Positions 28,493 to 36,465 of a DNA stretch of 64,000 nucleotides are shown here, piece after piece. The DNA lies in assembly GCA_041441465.1 (NCBI GenBank), contig JASDSY010000029.1, positions 74,726 to 138,725 of the forward strand, written 5' to 3'. The DNA comes from JASDSY01 sp041441465 (GTDB taxonomy: Bacteria; Muiribacteriota; UBA9980). The position numbers and the translations under genes were made by a program. The notes under the pieces are model-generated. The model worked only from the letters and a program-made list of their open reading frames with translations, did not search any database and was not told the origin of the DNA. Every line of letters starts with the position of its first letter. The first letter of the stretch is position 1.

Positions 28493-29326
28493 CTATTTAT
28501 TTTGTTTAAACCAGTCTTCATTTAAGGTAGCCTTGCGGCTGTTTAAAAATACTTCAAGCGTGTTTTTTAAATCAGAAAGCTGCTTTATTTGAAATGTGCA
28601 GGAAGTGGTGTCGGTTATCGGCATCTGGATAAAACTATTTACATTCTTAGAAAGCTCGTTTATAAATTCGCTGCGTTTGGTGATATATATTTCATTTGAA
28701 CTTTCGAAATTCGCCAGGCGCTCGACAAGCGCTTTGAGGTTATTGGCGTGTATTGAAACCTCATTTGTGCCGCCTTTAGCCATATATGTTTTCATTTCGC
28801 CTTCCATAACTGAAACTTTAGAAATAATCATATCAATAACATTTTGTTCGCTCATCGGCACACGGTCTTTATATATCGCTGAAAATGCCTCATAAGCTGT
28901 TTTTACACAGGAATGCGCTTTGACAATCTCGCCCTGTTTTATCAAGCCGTGAACGACTTTTATATTGGAATTTACAAGCGAAAGTTTGTCATGCCATTTA
29001 GTATCATCAATAAATTGTGCCGGCGGATTTTGAAAATATTTAATATAGAAATCGAAATAGGCATTTATCAGCTTGTCTATTTCAATCTGGGCATTTTGGG
29101 AATTGTTCTGGCTTAACGCGACATCTAAATACTGAAAGGTATTATTGATTGTGACAAGTTCATTTTTTAAGGTTTCATTAAGCTTTTCTACCGAAAGAAA
29201 GGCGTTTAACACGTCAGTGCATGCGTAAACCGGCTGACCTGAGTACGAACTAAGGCAAAAAAACAACGTCGTGCAAGCGCAAAATGATTTTAATAATTTG
29301 AATTTTGAGTTGCTATTATTTTTCAC
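28493..29326 (-). CDS. Exported helical protein of unknown function
   Basis: 277 residues. The N-terminal signal sequence includes CACTTLFFCLSSYSG (about 16-30) with cleavage near residue 35; Cys 36 may even be a modified lipobox Cys, though the lipobox is poor. The rest is predicted almost entirely helical, with four or five amphipathic helices of 25-35 residues and only two further Cys. It resembles periplasmic helical-bundle proteins but has no CxxCH haem motif. I do not recognise a family. It is monocistronic with its own terminator. Confidence 0.65.
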   Translation of the reverse strand: MKNNSNSKFKLLKSFCACTTLFFCLSSYSGQPVYACTDVLNAFLSVEKLNETLKNELVTINNTFQYLDVALSQNNSQNAQIEIDKLINAYFDFYIKYFQNPPAQFIDDTKWHDKLSLVNSNIKVVHGLIKQGEIVKAHSCVKTAYEAFSAIYKDRVPMSEQNVIDMIISKVSVMEGEMKTYMAKGGTNEVSIHANNLKALVERLANFESSNEIYITKRSEFINELSKNVNSFIQMPITDTTSCTFQIKQLSDLKNTLEVFLNSRKATLNEDWFKQNK

Positions 29327-29437
29327 TTTTTGTTCCTTTTTTGAATACTGTTTTATGAACGATAAAGTATTATATAGATAATTTCAAAATAATTCAAATT
29401 ATATTTTAAAGATTTTTTCAATAATTTATTATTAATG

Positions 29438-29465
29438 TTTCTGATTTTTCAATATAATTTAATCC
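29438..29465. repeat. Short intergenic repeat, copy 2
   Basis: Matches 44-70 over 27 of 28 positions, with one inserted A. It lies 14 nt beyond the stop of the minus-strand permease gene. Confidence 0.5.
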
Positions 29466-29478
29466 AGCAGAAGCCGGG

Positions 29479-30621
29479 TTAATAAGTAAGTCCGGCTATC
29501 ATTGAAAGGACTACTATGAGCAATACGAAAAGTGTTGTTTTTTTATAGCCCATAATTGTGACCAAAGACAGCATCGACGAGAATGAAACTGTAGGGCCGG
29601 CCAGAAATAGTGATAATCCAGGACCGCTGGCCATTCCGAGTTCCATGAAGAATTTGACGATTATGACAGACATGCAGGTGCCGAAATACGTAAAAACACC
29701 GAACAACGACGAAATGAGACAGCCTCTCAAATCATTGTACCCGACAAGATTTACGACAATAGACGCAGTCAGGAACTCTTTGGCGAAACCTATCGCAAAG
29801 AGGCCGATTATCAGCGGCCTTAAAATTTTATAGATGAAATGCCCTGTTCTTTCAAGCCAGGCCATATATTCTTCTTTTTTAAAATTGCGGAATACGAATA
29901 TCGAAAGCAGTAAAATATTGCCGAACATTAAGCTGAGTTTGGTCCAGATATCAACTTTGGCGCCTGGCATGACGTTGCTGAAATTATCCATCTGTCCGAG
30001 AAACATCATTGCGATCAGAAATGCGAACAATATCGCTATTGAACTTTTAGGTTTTTCTATGAATTCATCGTCAAGCTCTTCGTCTTTTAAGCTGTCGTAT
30101 TCCTTATCGTCTAAAATTCCGTCGTGGACGAGCGCAACCCCTTCTTTTATGCGCAGTTCTCGGCTTTCGTTGCGGTACAGGAATGCGTATAATCCGCCCA
30201 CTATGAATCCGTGCAATATGGCGAAAAATATCCTGTAATACATCATTCTCATGCCGAAAAGCTGGCCCGTTAATATGACGGCCAGAAGATTTATTGCCGG
30301 CCCCGTGGTTAAAAATACCATCGCTGGTCCGATTCCGGCGCCGTGACGGAATATCGAGGAAAAAAGCGGTATTACGCCGCATGAGCATGCCGAAAATAAA
30401 AGGCCGATAATGGTTGCGAATGAATAGGAGATCAAAGGATTTATCGACGGCCCGAGATAACGCGTGATGCTCCGCTCGCGCACAAATACCTTTAACGCCG
30501 CGGCTATTAAAAACGCAGGCAAAAACGAGCCTAATAAAAACTCGCCTAAAAAGTCGAATAATTGATAAAATCCGCTGTAAAGTCCCTTTAATATAGCTCC
30601 TGATAATATATTAAAATCCAT
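29479..30621 (-). CDS. DUF318-family permease (YraQ/ArsP-like)
   Basis: Polytopic membrane protein of 380 residues with about ten helices in two homologous halves. The first half carries ACSCGVIPLFSSIFRHGAG and TTGPAINLLAV, and the second GPGLSLFLAGPTVSFSS. The CSCG motif is typical of the YraQ/ArsP/SO_0444 permease group, whose characterised members export trivalent organoarsenicals or metals. A charged loop (about 150-195) joins the halves. AGGAAGGTG precedes the ATG. No regulator such as ArsR is adjacent, so the substrate stays open. Confidence 0.85.
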   Translation of the reverse strand: MDFNILSGAILKGLYSGFYQLFDFLGEFLLGSFLPAFLIAAALKVFVRERSITRYLGPSINPLISYSFATIIGLLFSACSCGVIPLFSSIFRHGAGIGPAMVFLTTGPAINLLAVILTGQLFGMRMMYYRIFFAILHGFIVGGLYAFLYRNESRELRIKEGVALVHDGILDDKEYDSLKDEELDDEFIEKPKSSIAILFAFLIAMMFLGQMDNFSNVMPGAKVDIWTKLSLMFGNILLLSIFVFRNFKKEEYMAWLERTGHFIYKILRPLIIGLFAIGFAKEFLTASIVVNLVGYNDLRGCLISSLFGVFTYFGTCMSVIIVKFFMELGMASGPGLSLFLAGPTVSFSSMLSLVTIMGYKKTTLFVLLIVVLSMIAGLTY

Positions 30622-31004
30622 TTATACACCTTCCTGAATCTGGGCAAATGTTGAAAAAATTTAAACTTCGAAAAAACAGAAATTTTAACAAATAGTTTTC
30701 AGCTGTATGTAAATTTTAAAATTTTCTAAATAAATTAAGCGAATGGAATTGAAAAGAATGATGCATAAGCCAGGATAACGCATAAAGCCTGAAAAAATAA
30801 AATTAAAACTTGTCAAAATGCCATTATATTAATAAAATGACCGCTGATTATAATTGAAAGTCGTATGCTATTTATTACATGTTATTATGAATATTTATAT
30901 TTTTAAAATTATACTTTATTATTGAGTTAATTAATAAAATTATATAAAAAAAATAATAAAATGTCAAATAGATTTCCTTTATGTTACTGAATGATTTAAT
31001 TTGC

Positions 31005-31033
31005 TTGACATGCCGTGCCGCTTAATATAAAAT
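31005..31033 (+). promoter_or_regulatory. Sigma70-type promoter giving a leaderless mRNA
   Basis: TTGACA (31005-31010), 17-nt spacer, TAAAAT (31028-31033). The predicted start (about 31040) coincides with the ATG at 31041. No Shine-Dalgarno is possible. The remainder of the 419-nt gap (30622-31040) is A/T-rich and holds no gene; a second promoter-like pair TTGTCA-17-TAAAAT lies at 30810-30838. Confidence 0.7.
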
Positions 31034-31040
31034 TAAGATC

Positions 31041-31487
31041 ATGAGAATTTTAGTGGATGCGGATGCATGTCCGGTTAAGGAAATCATAATAAAAATCGCA
31101 AAGCAAAAATCGATACCTGTAATAATGTTTGCCGATACGAGCCATTACATAAATGACGGTTACTCGAGCGTAATAACCGTTGACCGCCACAATGATTCAG
31201 CTGATTATGAAATTACTGCAGCCGCGGCAGCCGGCGATATTGTCGTGACTCAGGATTACGGGCTTGCCGCTATGGTAATGGCGCCGAATATTACTGTAAT
31301 GAATCAGGACGGGTTTTTATATACCGATGAAAATATCGATATGCTCCTTGAGTCAAGGCATAATGCCTCTAAAATAAGGAGAAGCGGCGGTAAAACTACG
31401 AACCAGAAAAAGCGCCGATATGAAGATGACGAGAAATTCGAAAATCTTTTAAATAGTATAATTATTTCGCAAATGACAAGTGAATAA
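31041..31487 (+). CDS. YaiI/YqxD (UPF0178, DUF188) family protein
   Basis: 148 residues. The N-terminus RILVDADACPVK is the family signature, with later DIVVTQDYGLAA and RRSGGKTTN. The fold is PIN-like with conserved acidic residues (Asp 6 and 8, and the Asp in TQDYG) that suggest a metal-dependent nuclease, but function has not been established for the family. It probably starts from a leaderless mRNA. The DUF4126 gene follows after 47 nt. Confidence 0.9.
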   Translation: MRILVDADACPVKEIIIKIAKQKSIPVIMFADTSHYINDGYSSVITVDRHNDSADYEITAAAAAGDIVVTQDYGLAAMVMAPNITVMNQDGFLYTDENIDMLLESRHNASKIRRSGGKTTNQKKRRYEDDEKFENLLNSIIISQMTSE

Positions 31488-31534
31488 TTTTAATGTCTAA
31501 ACTCAAGTAATATTAAATAGAAGCTGGAGAAACA

Positions 31535-32086
31535 ATGGAAATATTGAGTATATTAACCGGTATAGGTTTAAGCGCGGCTGCGGGGTTTCGGGTATTTGTC
31601 CCGATGCTTATAATGAGTCTTGCGGCTTATAATGGTTATTACAAGCCGGCGCCCGGTTTTGAGTGGCTCGGCAGCGAAGTTGCGTTAGTCTGCTTCGGCG
31701 CCGCGACAGTTACTGAAATTGCGGCCTATTATATACCGTGGCTTGATAACTTTCTCGATGTGACGGTAGCTCCGGTTCTGGCACCGGCGGCAGGTTTTTT
31801 ATTGGCCTCTTCGTGTCTCGGGCAAATGCCGCCTGCTATAAAGTGGTCATTAATCATAATGGCCGGCGGCGTAGCTTTCGGAGTGCAGGCGGCAACGACG
31901 TCCGCGCGTGCGGTTTCGACCGCGGCAACCGGCGGATTGGCTAACCCTATTGTCGCGACCTCGGAACTGGCAGGCTCGGCAGCACTATCTTTTAGCGCAA
32001 TTATGATGCCTTTTATTTCGATAATTGCTTTAACTTTTTTTATTGGATTTTTAATTTATAAAAAGTCAAAACGAAAAACAATATAA
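31535..32086 (+). CDS. DUF4126 membrane protein
   Basis: 183 residues with four or five membrane helices, rich in Ala and Gly. The start LTGIGLSAAAGFRVFVPML, the middle TVAPVLAPAAGFLLASS and the late TGGLANPIVATSELAGS are typical of DUF4126. The function is unknown. TGGAG lies 8 nt before the ATG. It probably shares a transcript with the YaiI-like gene and ends at the terminator at 32301-32360. Confidence 0.88.
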   Translation: MEILSILTGIGLSAAAGFRVFVPMLIMSLAAYNGYYKPAPGFEWLGSEVALVCFGAATVTEIAAYYIPWLDNFLDVTVAPVLAPAAGFLLASSCLGQMPPAIKWSLIIMAGGVAFGVQAATTSARAVSTAATGGLANPIVATSELAGSAALSFSAIMMPFISIIALTFFIGFLIYKKSKRKTI

Positions 32087-32300
32087 TTAAAAACAGAATC
32101 AAGGTCTGGCATACTGGCCGCCATAAAAAGTAAATGTATGAAAATAGTATTGAAAACTTTAAATTATAAACAATAAATATTCAAATGATAACGTAAAAAT
32201 TAAAAATTACTTTAACTTAATTTATTCATGACCAAATATATTGAAAAATTAAAATAACTAAATGAATATTTTTAGCGGAAGCATATTACAATAAGTATAA

Positions 32301-32360
32301 AACAAAATAAAAAAGACTGTTTTGAAAATTATGTTTTCATACAGTCTTTTTTATTTTGTT
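32301..32360. terminator. Bidirectional terminator (family member 3)
   Basis: Perfect 20-bp stem (32301-32320 with 32341-32360) with core AAAAAAGACTGT. The loop contains a second stem TGAAAA/TTTTCA. It lies between the convergent DUF4126 and 32390-33793 genes; the rest of the 303-nt gap is A/T-rich without signals. Confidence 0.9.
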
Positions 32361-32389
32361 TTATTATTTAAGATTATATTATTTTTATA

Positions 32390-33793
32390 TTAACCGCGTT
32401 CTTCGGTTATTTCGACATTTCTCATTTCTTTTGGCTGAGACGCTATTTTTTTGATCGATTTTTCATATTTATCTTTTTCAAGTATCGGAAACATCGATGA
32501 CACAGGGTATTTATATTCCAGTTTTTCGTTCGGTACAGTTTGTTTGATCATCGATTTATGATTATATTTACCCGCGATATAGAGCTTATCTTTCAGGCTT
32601 TCATATTTTTTTGTTTTTCTTGCCGCTTTAGCTTGCATTTTTTCGGTATTTTTGGCCGATTGTTCGGCTGCAGGAGCTTTTTTTACGTTCGCCGTTTCGG
32701 CAGCGGCTATGCTTTCTTCCCTCATCCCTTCAGCTTTAATCACTTTAACGTTAGGATCTGAGGTTTCGATTATTTCAACCTCGGCGACCTGCTTATTTAT
32801 AGCTTTCATATTGGGTTTAACGTATGATTTGGAATATGCAGCTGCGGGAGCCGCGTCTGCCGCAACTTTTGAATTTACCCTGACTGCGCTGTTTTTAGCT
32901 TCGCTATCTTCTATTAACGGCGCCGATTCGTCAACCATGGCCGCTGCCTGAACATTCTCGTTGTAACTATGAGCTTTTTTATAATCGGCGTTCTGTGCGG
33001 CCAGCATCGATTCATTGCCGAGACGGCTTTTTTTTATCTGATCGACCGGCATCGATTCAACTGATCGCTGCTTTAGTGTCTTAGCTATATAACCTGCTGA
33101 ATCGCCCGATTCAACCGATGCCTCATATAATTTTTTGTAAATTCTTGTTGATTCCGGCATGGCTTTCACAGAAGAACGTTTTTCCGTGAAATTGACTGCT
33201 TTTTTAGCGATTTCGGCACGGTCTATTGAGCCGATATATTCCATTCTCTTATCTATTTCAGCTTTTAATTCCTTCGATTCCTTGGTATCGCTCTCTGCTA
33301 AAATTTTATTGATTCTTGAATAGAACCTGTTTAAATATTTTACCTCGGCATCGATTGCCTGCGGACGGTTTGAAGCCGTTAAGAGCGCTTTATTTACTTT
33401 TCCTTCAAATGTCTGGGCGCGCATATCGGACGGCAGGAAAATATTCGGGAAATTCAAAAGAAATATTCCGGCGGCGACAACGCCGCATGAAACCATTGTA
33501 TATGCGAGTTTGAATTTAAATCTGTCAAGTTCTTTTTCCTTGTCATAGGTGGGAGCAACGCGGTTAAACAAATTCCTGAAATTAAATCTGAATATATTCT
33601 TATACATTTTCCTTATTATGCTTTCGCCCGCTTCATCGCCTTCAAAGACTCCTGTAAGACAGTAATTTTTAATTGCGCTCTTTAATTCTTCAGATGAAAT
33701 CGAATATTTTATCAGAGCGTTTTCAAATGAGATGTCGCCTTTAATAACGGCAAGTACTGCTTCTTTTAAATGACTAATGCTATGATTGTTCAT
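32390..33793 (-). CDS. Single-pass membrane protein with long low-complexity domain
   Basis: 467 residues, family not recognised. The cytoplasmic N-terminal 45 residues look like a helix-turn-helix or zinc-less anti-sigma-type domain (LKEAVLAVIKGDISFENAL, then YSISSEELKSAIK). A single membrane helix follows at about 110-127. The remaining 340 residues would be periplasmic, rich in Ala, Lys, Glu and Ser, with coiled-coil stretches and no clear domain. The plan is reminiscent of anti-sigma factors, but no sigma gene is adjacent and the zinc motif is absent. It is monocistronic and divergent from the secretin gene. Confidence 0.6.
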   Translation of the reverse strand: MNNHSISHLKEAVLAVIKGDISFENALIKYSISSEELKSAIKNYCLTGVFEGDEAGESIIRKMYKNIFRFNFRNLFNRVAPTYDKEKELDRFKFKLAYTMVSCGVVAAGIFLLNFPNIFLPSDMRAQTFEGKVNKALLTASNRPQAIDAEVKYLNRFYSRINKILAESDTKESKELKAEIDKRMEYIGSIDRAEIAKKAVNFTEKRSSVKAMPESTRIYKKLYEASVESGDSAGYIAKTLKQRSVESMPVDQIKKSRLGNESMLAAQNADYKKAHSYNENVQAAAMVDESAPLIEDSEAKNSAVRVNSKVAADAAPAAAYSKSYVKPNMKAINKQVAEVEIIETSDPNVKVIKAEGMREESIAAAETANVKKAPAAEQSAKNTEKMQAKAARKTKKYESLKDKLYIAGKYNHKSMIKQTVPNEKLEYKYPVSSMFPILEKDKYEKSIKKIASQPKEMRNVEITEERG

Positions 33794-34037
33794 AAAACAC
33801 CTCGTATTTTATTTTTTATTGTTATTGATTTTATATTAAAAACATTATTTTCAATATATATGAATAAAGCAATCCGTTTTAAAACACTTTTTCCGGTATA
33901 TTTATTATTTCGGCTTTAAATTATAAAAGTTAAACTAAATTTTATTAAATTTTTATCTTATTAAATTTTGTTTTTTACCGATAAAAAAAACATTACCCAT
34001 AGTGTATAAATTTTTTCATATATAATCGGAGGTTAAT

Positions 34038-36392
34038 ATGGCTAAAAAGAAATTTAAAGTATTTATAATTATGGCATTGGCTATATTTATAATGCTTTGC
34101 TGCACGGCTAAAGGGGCTGATTTTTGCTTTGCCGCAAATGTAGCGCAGATAAGAAATATCGCAGTCCAGGAATTTCCCGAAAAAGACCAGGTGATAATCA
34201 CCGGCGATATGCCGCTTACATTTCATGAAATTAAAGCGCCGACTAAAATAATAATCGATATACCGAACGCGCAATATGACCCGAAAGCTAAGGCACAGCT
34301 TGTATTAAATAAAACGGTTAAATTATACAGAGGCACTAACCTTGATGGCATGCCCGTAAAAACTGCCAGAATTATAGTGGTTCTCAATGAGTCTTTTCCT
34401 ACTACTATTAATAAAGTGAATAACCAGGTAATCCTTGAAATTGATAAAGCCGCCATCAATGAACGTATCGAAGCCAAAGCGAATGACGAGACAAAAACGC
34501 AGTCAAAAAAAGGTACGAATACTCTTGTCGAATATCATTATAACCAGGGAAAAACATTGGCGCGTCTGGGAAAATGGAATGAAGCCGTTGACGAATATTT
34601 AAAGGCGCTTAAAATCGACCCGGCAAGTGAAAAAATAAAACTTGCACTCGATGTGGCTAAAAATAATCTTAAATCGGAAAAAGAAATTGACAAAGCCGTC
34701 AGGTTTTATCAAAACGGTGAATATAACGAAGCGGTAAGAGCTTTTCTGGCCATAACAAATATGTGGCCGCAAGATATTTCAGCGCATTTCTACCTTGGCA
34801 AAAGTTATTTGAAATTGAATAAATACAGAGAAACTGTTCTTGAATTTGAAAAAGTAATGGAAATAAATCCTGATTATGAGAACGTTAAGGAATTATATGA
34901 ATTTGCCAAACGCCGCAAACAGTCTACAAACTTTACGGTGGAATTAAACGACCAGGACATACTTGACGTATTAAGGACAATTCTTCACGGCACAGGTTAT
35001 AATTTAATGGCCGAAGACGGCGTCAAGAAGAAAATATCGATTTCGCTGGTAGATAAGACCCTCGATGAGGCGTTGAATGAAATAATAATCAAAAACGGCT
35101 TCAAATATGAAAAATTTGATAACACTATAAAGATTATGCCAAATTTGCCCGCGGCCGAGGACAGAGTATTCGCGCAGAGCAACCTTGTCGATATCGAAAT
35201 CGGCCATATGTTCGAAGTTTTAGCCAAAGAAATGGGCCGTAACTTAATTATAGACCCGTCAGTTGACCGCTCGAAAAAGACAACATTTTACATTAAAGAC
35301 GAGCTTACGTTGAAGGAAATATTTTCACTGCTTTTGAAGCTTAATGACCTCGTAGCTGTTCCTTATTATGATAATACTTATATAGTTATGACTCAGGATG
35401 AAGCCCGTAAAAACAATAAGTACAGTAAAAAAGAATATAAACTGCTCGAAGTTGTCAATATAAAACCGTCTGATCTTAAGAATAAAATATTTGAAATGAA
35501 GCTGATAAGCGATGCTATAAGCAAAGACAATATTACGGTTAATGATGACAAAGGCACTATTACGATATTTGACACTCCTGATAATATAAAGCTGTTTGAG
35601 TCAGTCGTAAGACAAAATGACCGAAAAGACAAGCAGGTGACAATTGCTGTAAAAATACTCGAAGTTACCAAATCTGCCAAAAAAGCGCTCGGCCTTAACT
35701 TGAATCTTTTAAATGAAGCCGGCGAGGTTGAAAGCTCTTTTCCAGGTTCGTTAAGTGTGCGGGTCAAGAACCTCGGAAAAATATCGTTGACTAAACTGGA
35801 TGCGACGCTTGAAATGCTTGAAAGCGACGACAGCGTAAAAACGCTCGCGTCGCCGATTACGCGTGTTATAGACAAGCAGAGCGCCACGATTCACAGCGGT
35901 AAAACAATACCTATTAAGGATGTTAAGCAGAATCCGCAATATGAAGGCGGCAAAATAATAGGTTATACCTCTGAAGAAACATGGACCAGCGCTCAGATTG
36001 GTATAACTCTGGACGTTAAGCCTACTATACATAATGACGGCGAAGTTACGCTCGATGTGGATATAAAACAGGATGACGCCGATCTTACAAACGTTCAGGT
36101 AGGCTCGCATTTTGTAACAACCGGTAAAAACACGAAAACTATGCTTCGCCTTAAGGACGGCGAGACAATCGTTATGGGCGGTCTTATAAATATGTCGGAA
36201 GGCGGCTCGGATTCTAAGGTGCCGTTCTTCAGCAAACTTCCTATACTTGGAAAGTTATTCCAGAAATCAACAAATAACAAAAGCAGAAACGAACTTATAA
36301 TATTTTTGACGGCATTCTTAGTTAATAAAGATGATCCGGATGAGAGTTCAAAAAATTATGAAAAAATAACATCTGATATGATAAAATATTAA
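34038..36392 (+). CDS. pilQ: Type IV pilus secretin PilQ-like, with AMIN and TPR domains
   Basis: Outer-membrane pore for pilus passage. 784 residues: signal sequence (about 1-36), one AMIN domain (about 37-140, peptidoglycan binding), TPR-like repeats (about 155-295), STN/N0 domain (about 297-370, including NDQDILDVLRTILHGTGYN), N1-type domains, and the secretin core from about 540 (LASPITRVIDKQSATI, then DGETIVMGGLI and PFFSKLPILGKLFQKS, the classic ending). The TPR block between AMIN and STN is unusual; it may replace a separate pilotin or TPR partner. CGGAGG precedes the ATG. The other pil genes lie elsewhere in the window. Confidence 0.9.
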   Translation: MAKKKFKVFIIMALAIFIMLCCTAKGADFCFAANVAQIRNIAVQEFPEKDQVIITGDMPLTFHEIKAPTKIIIDIPNAQYDPKAKAQLVLNKTVKLYRGTNLDGMPVKTARIIVVLNESFPTTINKVNNQVILEIDKAAINERIEAKANDETKTQSKKGTNTLVEYHYNQGKTLARLGKWNEAVDEYLKALKIDPASEKIKLALDVAKNNLKSEKEIDKAVRFYQNGEYNEAVRAFLAITNMWPQDISAHFYLGKSYLKLNKYRETVLEFEKVMEINPDYENVKELYEFAKRRKQSTNFTVELNDQDILDVLRTILHGTGYNLMAEDGVKKKISISLVDKTLDEALNEIIIKNGFKYEKFDNTIKIMPNLPAAEDRVFAQSNLVDIEIGHMFEVLAKEMGRNLIIDPSVDRSKKTTFYIKDELTLKEIFSLLLKLNDLVAVPYYDNTYIVMTQDEARKNNKYSKKEYKLLEVVNIKPSDLKNKIFEMKLISDAISKDNITVNDDKGTITIFDTPDNIKLFESVVRQNDRKDKQVTIAVKILEVTKSAKKALGLNLNLLNEAGEVESSFPGSLSVRVKNLGKISLTKLDATLEMLESDDSVKTLASPITRVIDKQSATIHSGKTIPIKDVKQNPQYEGGKIIGYTSEETWTSAQIGITLDVKPTIHNDGEVTLDVDIKQDDADLTNVQVGSHFVTTGKNTKTMLRLKDGETIVMGGLINMSEGGSDSKVPFFSKLPILGKLFQKSTNNKSRNELIIFLTAFLVNKDDPDESSKNYEKITSDMIKY

Positions 36393-36416
36393 TTAATAAT
36401 TTTAATGGAAAAAAAT

Positions 36417-36449
36417 AAAAAGCGGGTTAATCAAATAGCCCGCTTTTTT
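36417..36449 (+). terminator. Terminator after the secretin gene
   Basis: AAAAAGCGGG (36417-36426) pairs with CCCGCTTTTTT (36439-36449) around a short loop. It ends 16 nt before the next ATG, so the downstream gene needs read-through or a promoter inside this short gap. Confidence 0.8.
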
Positions 36450-36465
36450 AAAAGAGGAACTTACC

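Noticed and set aside
30810..30838. Promoter-like TTGTCA-17-TAAAAT in the 30.6-31.0 kb gap
   Set aside because: Good spacing, but no gene or hairpin begins after it, and the A/T-rich background makes chance matches likely. It could still drive a small RNA.
34021..34026. TATAAT directly before the secretin gene
   Set aside because: No -35 box at the right distance and the start would fall on the ribosome binding site.
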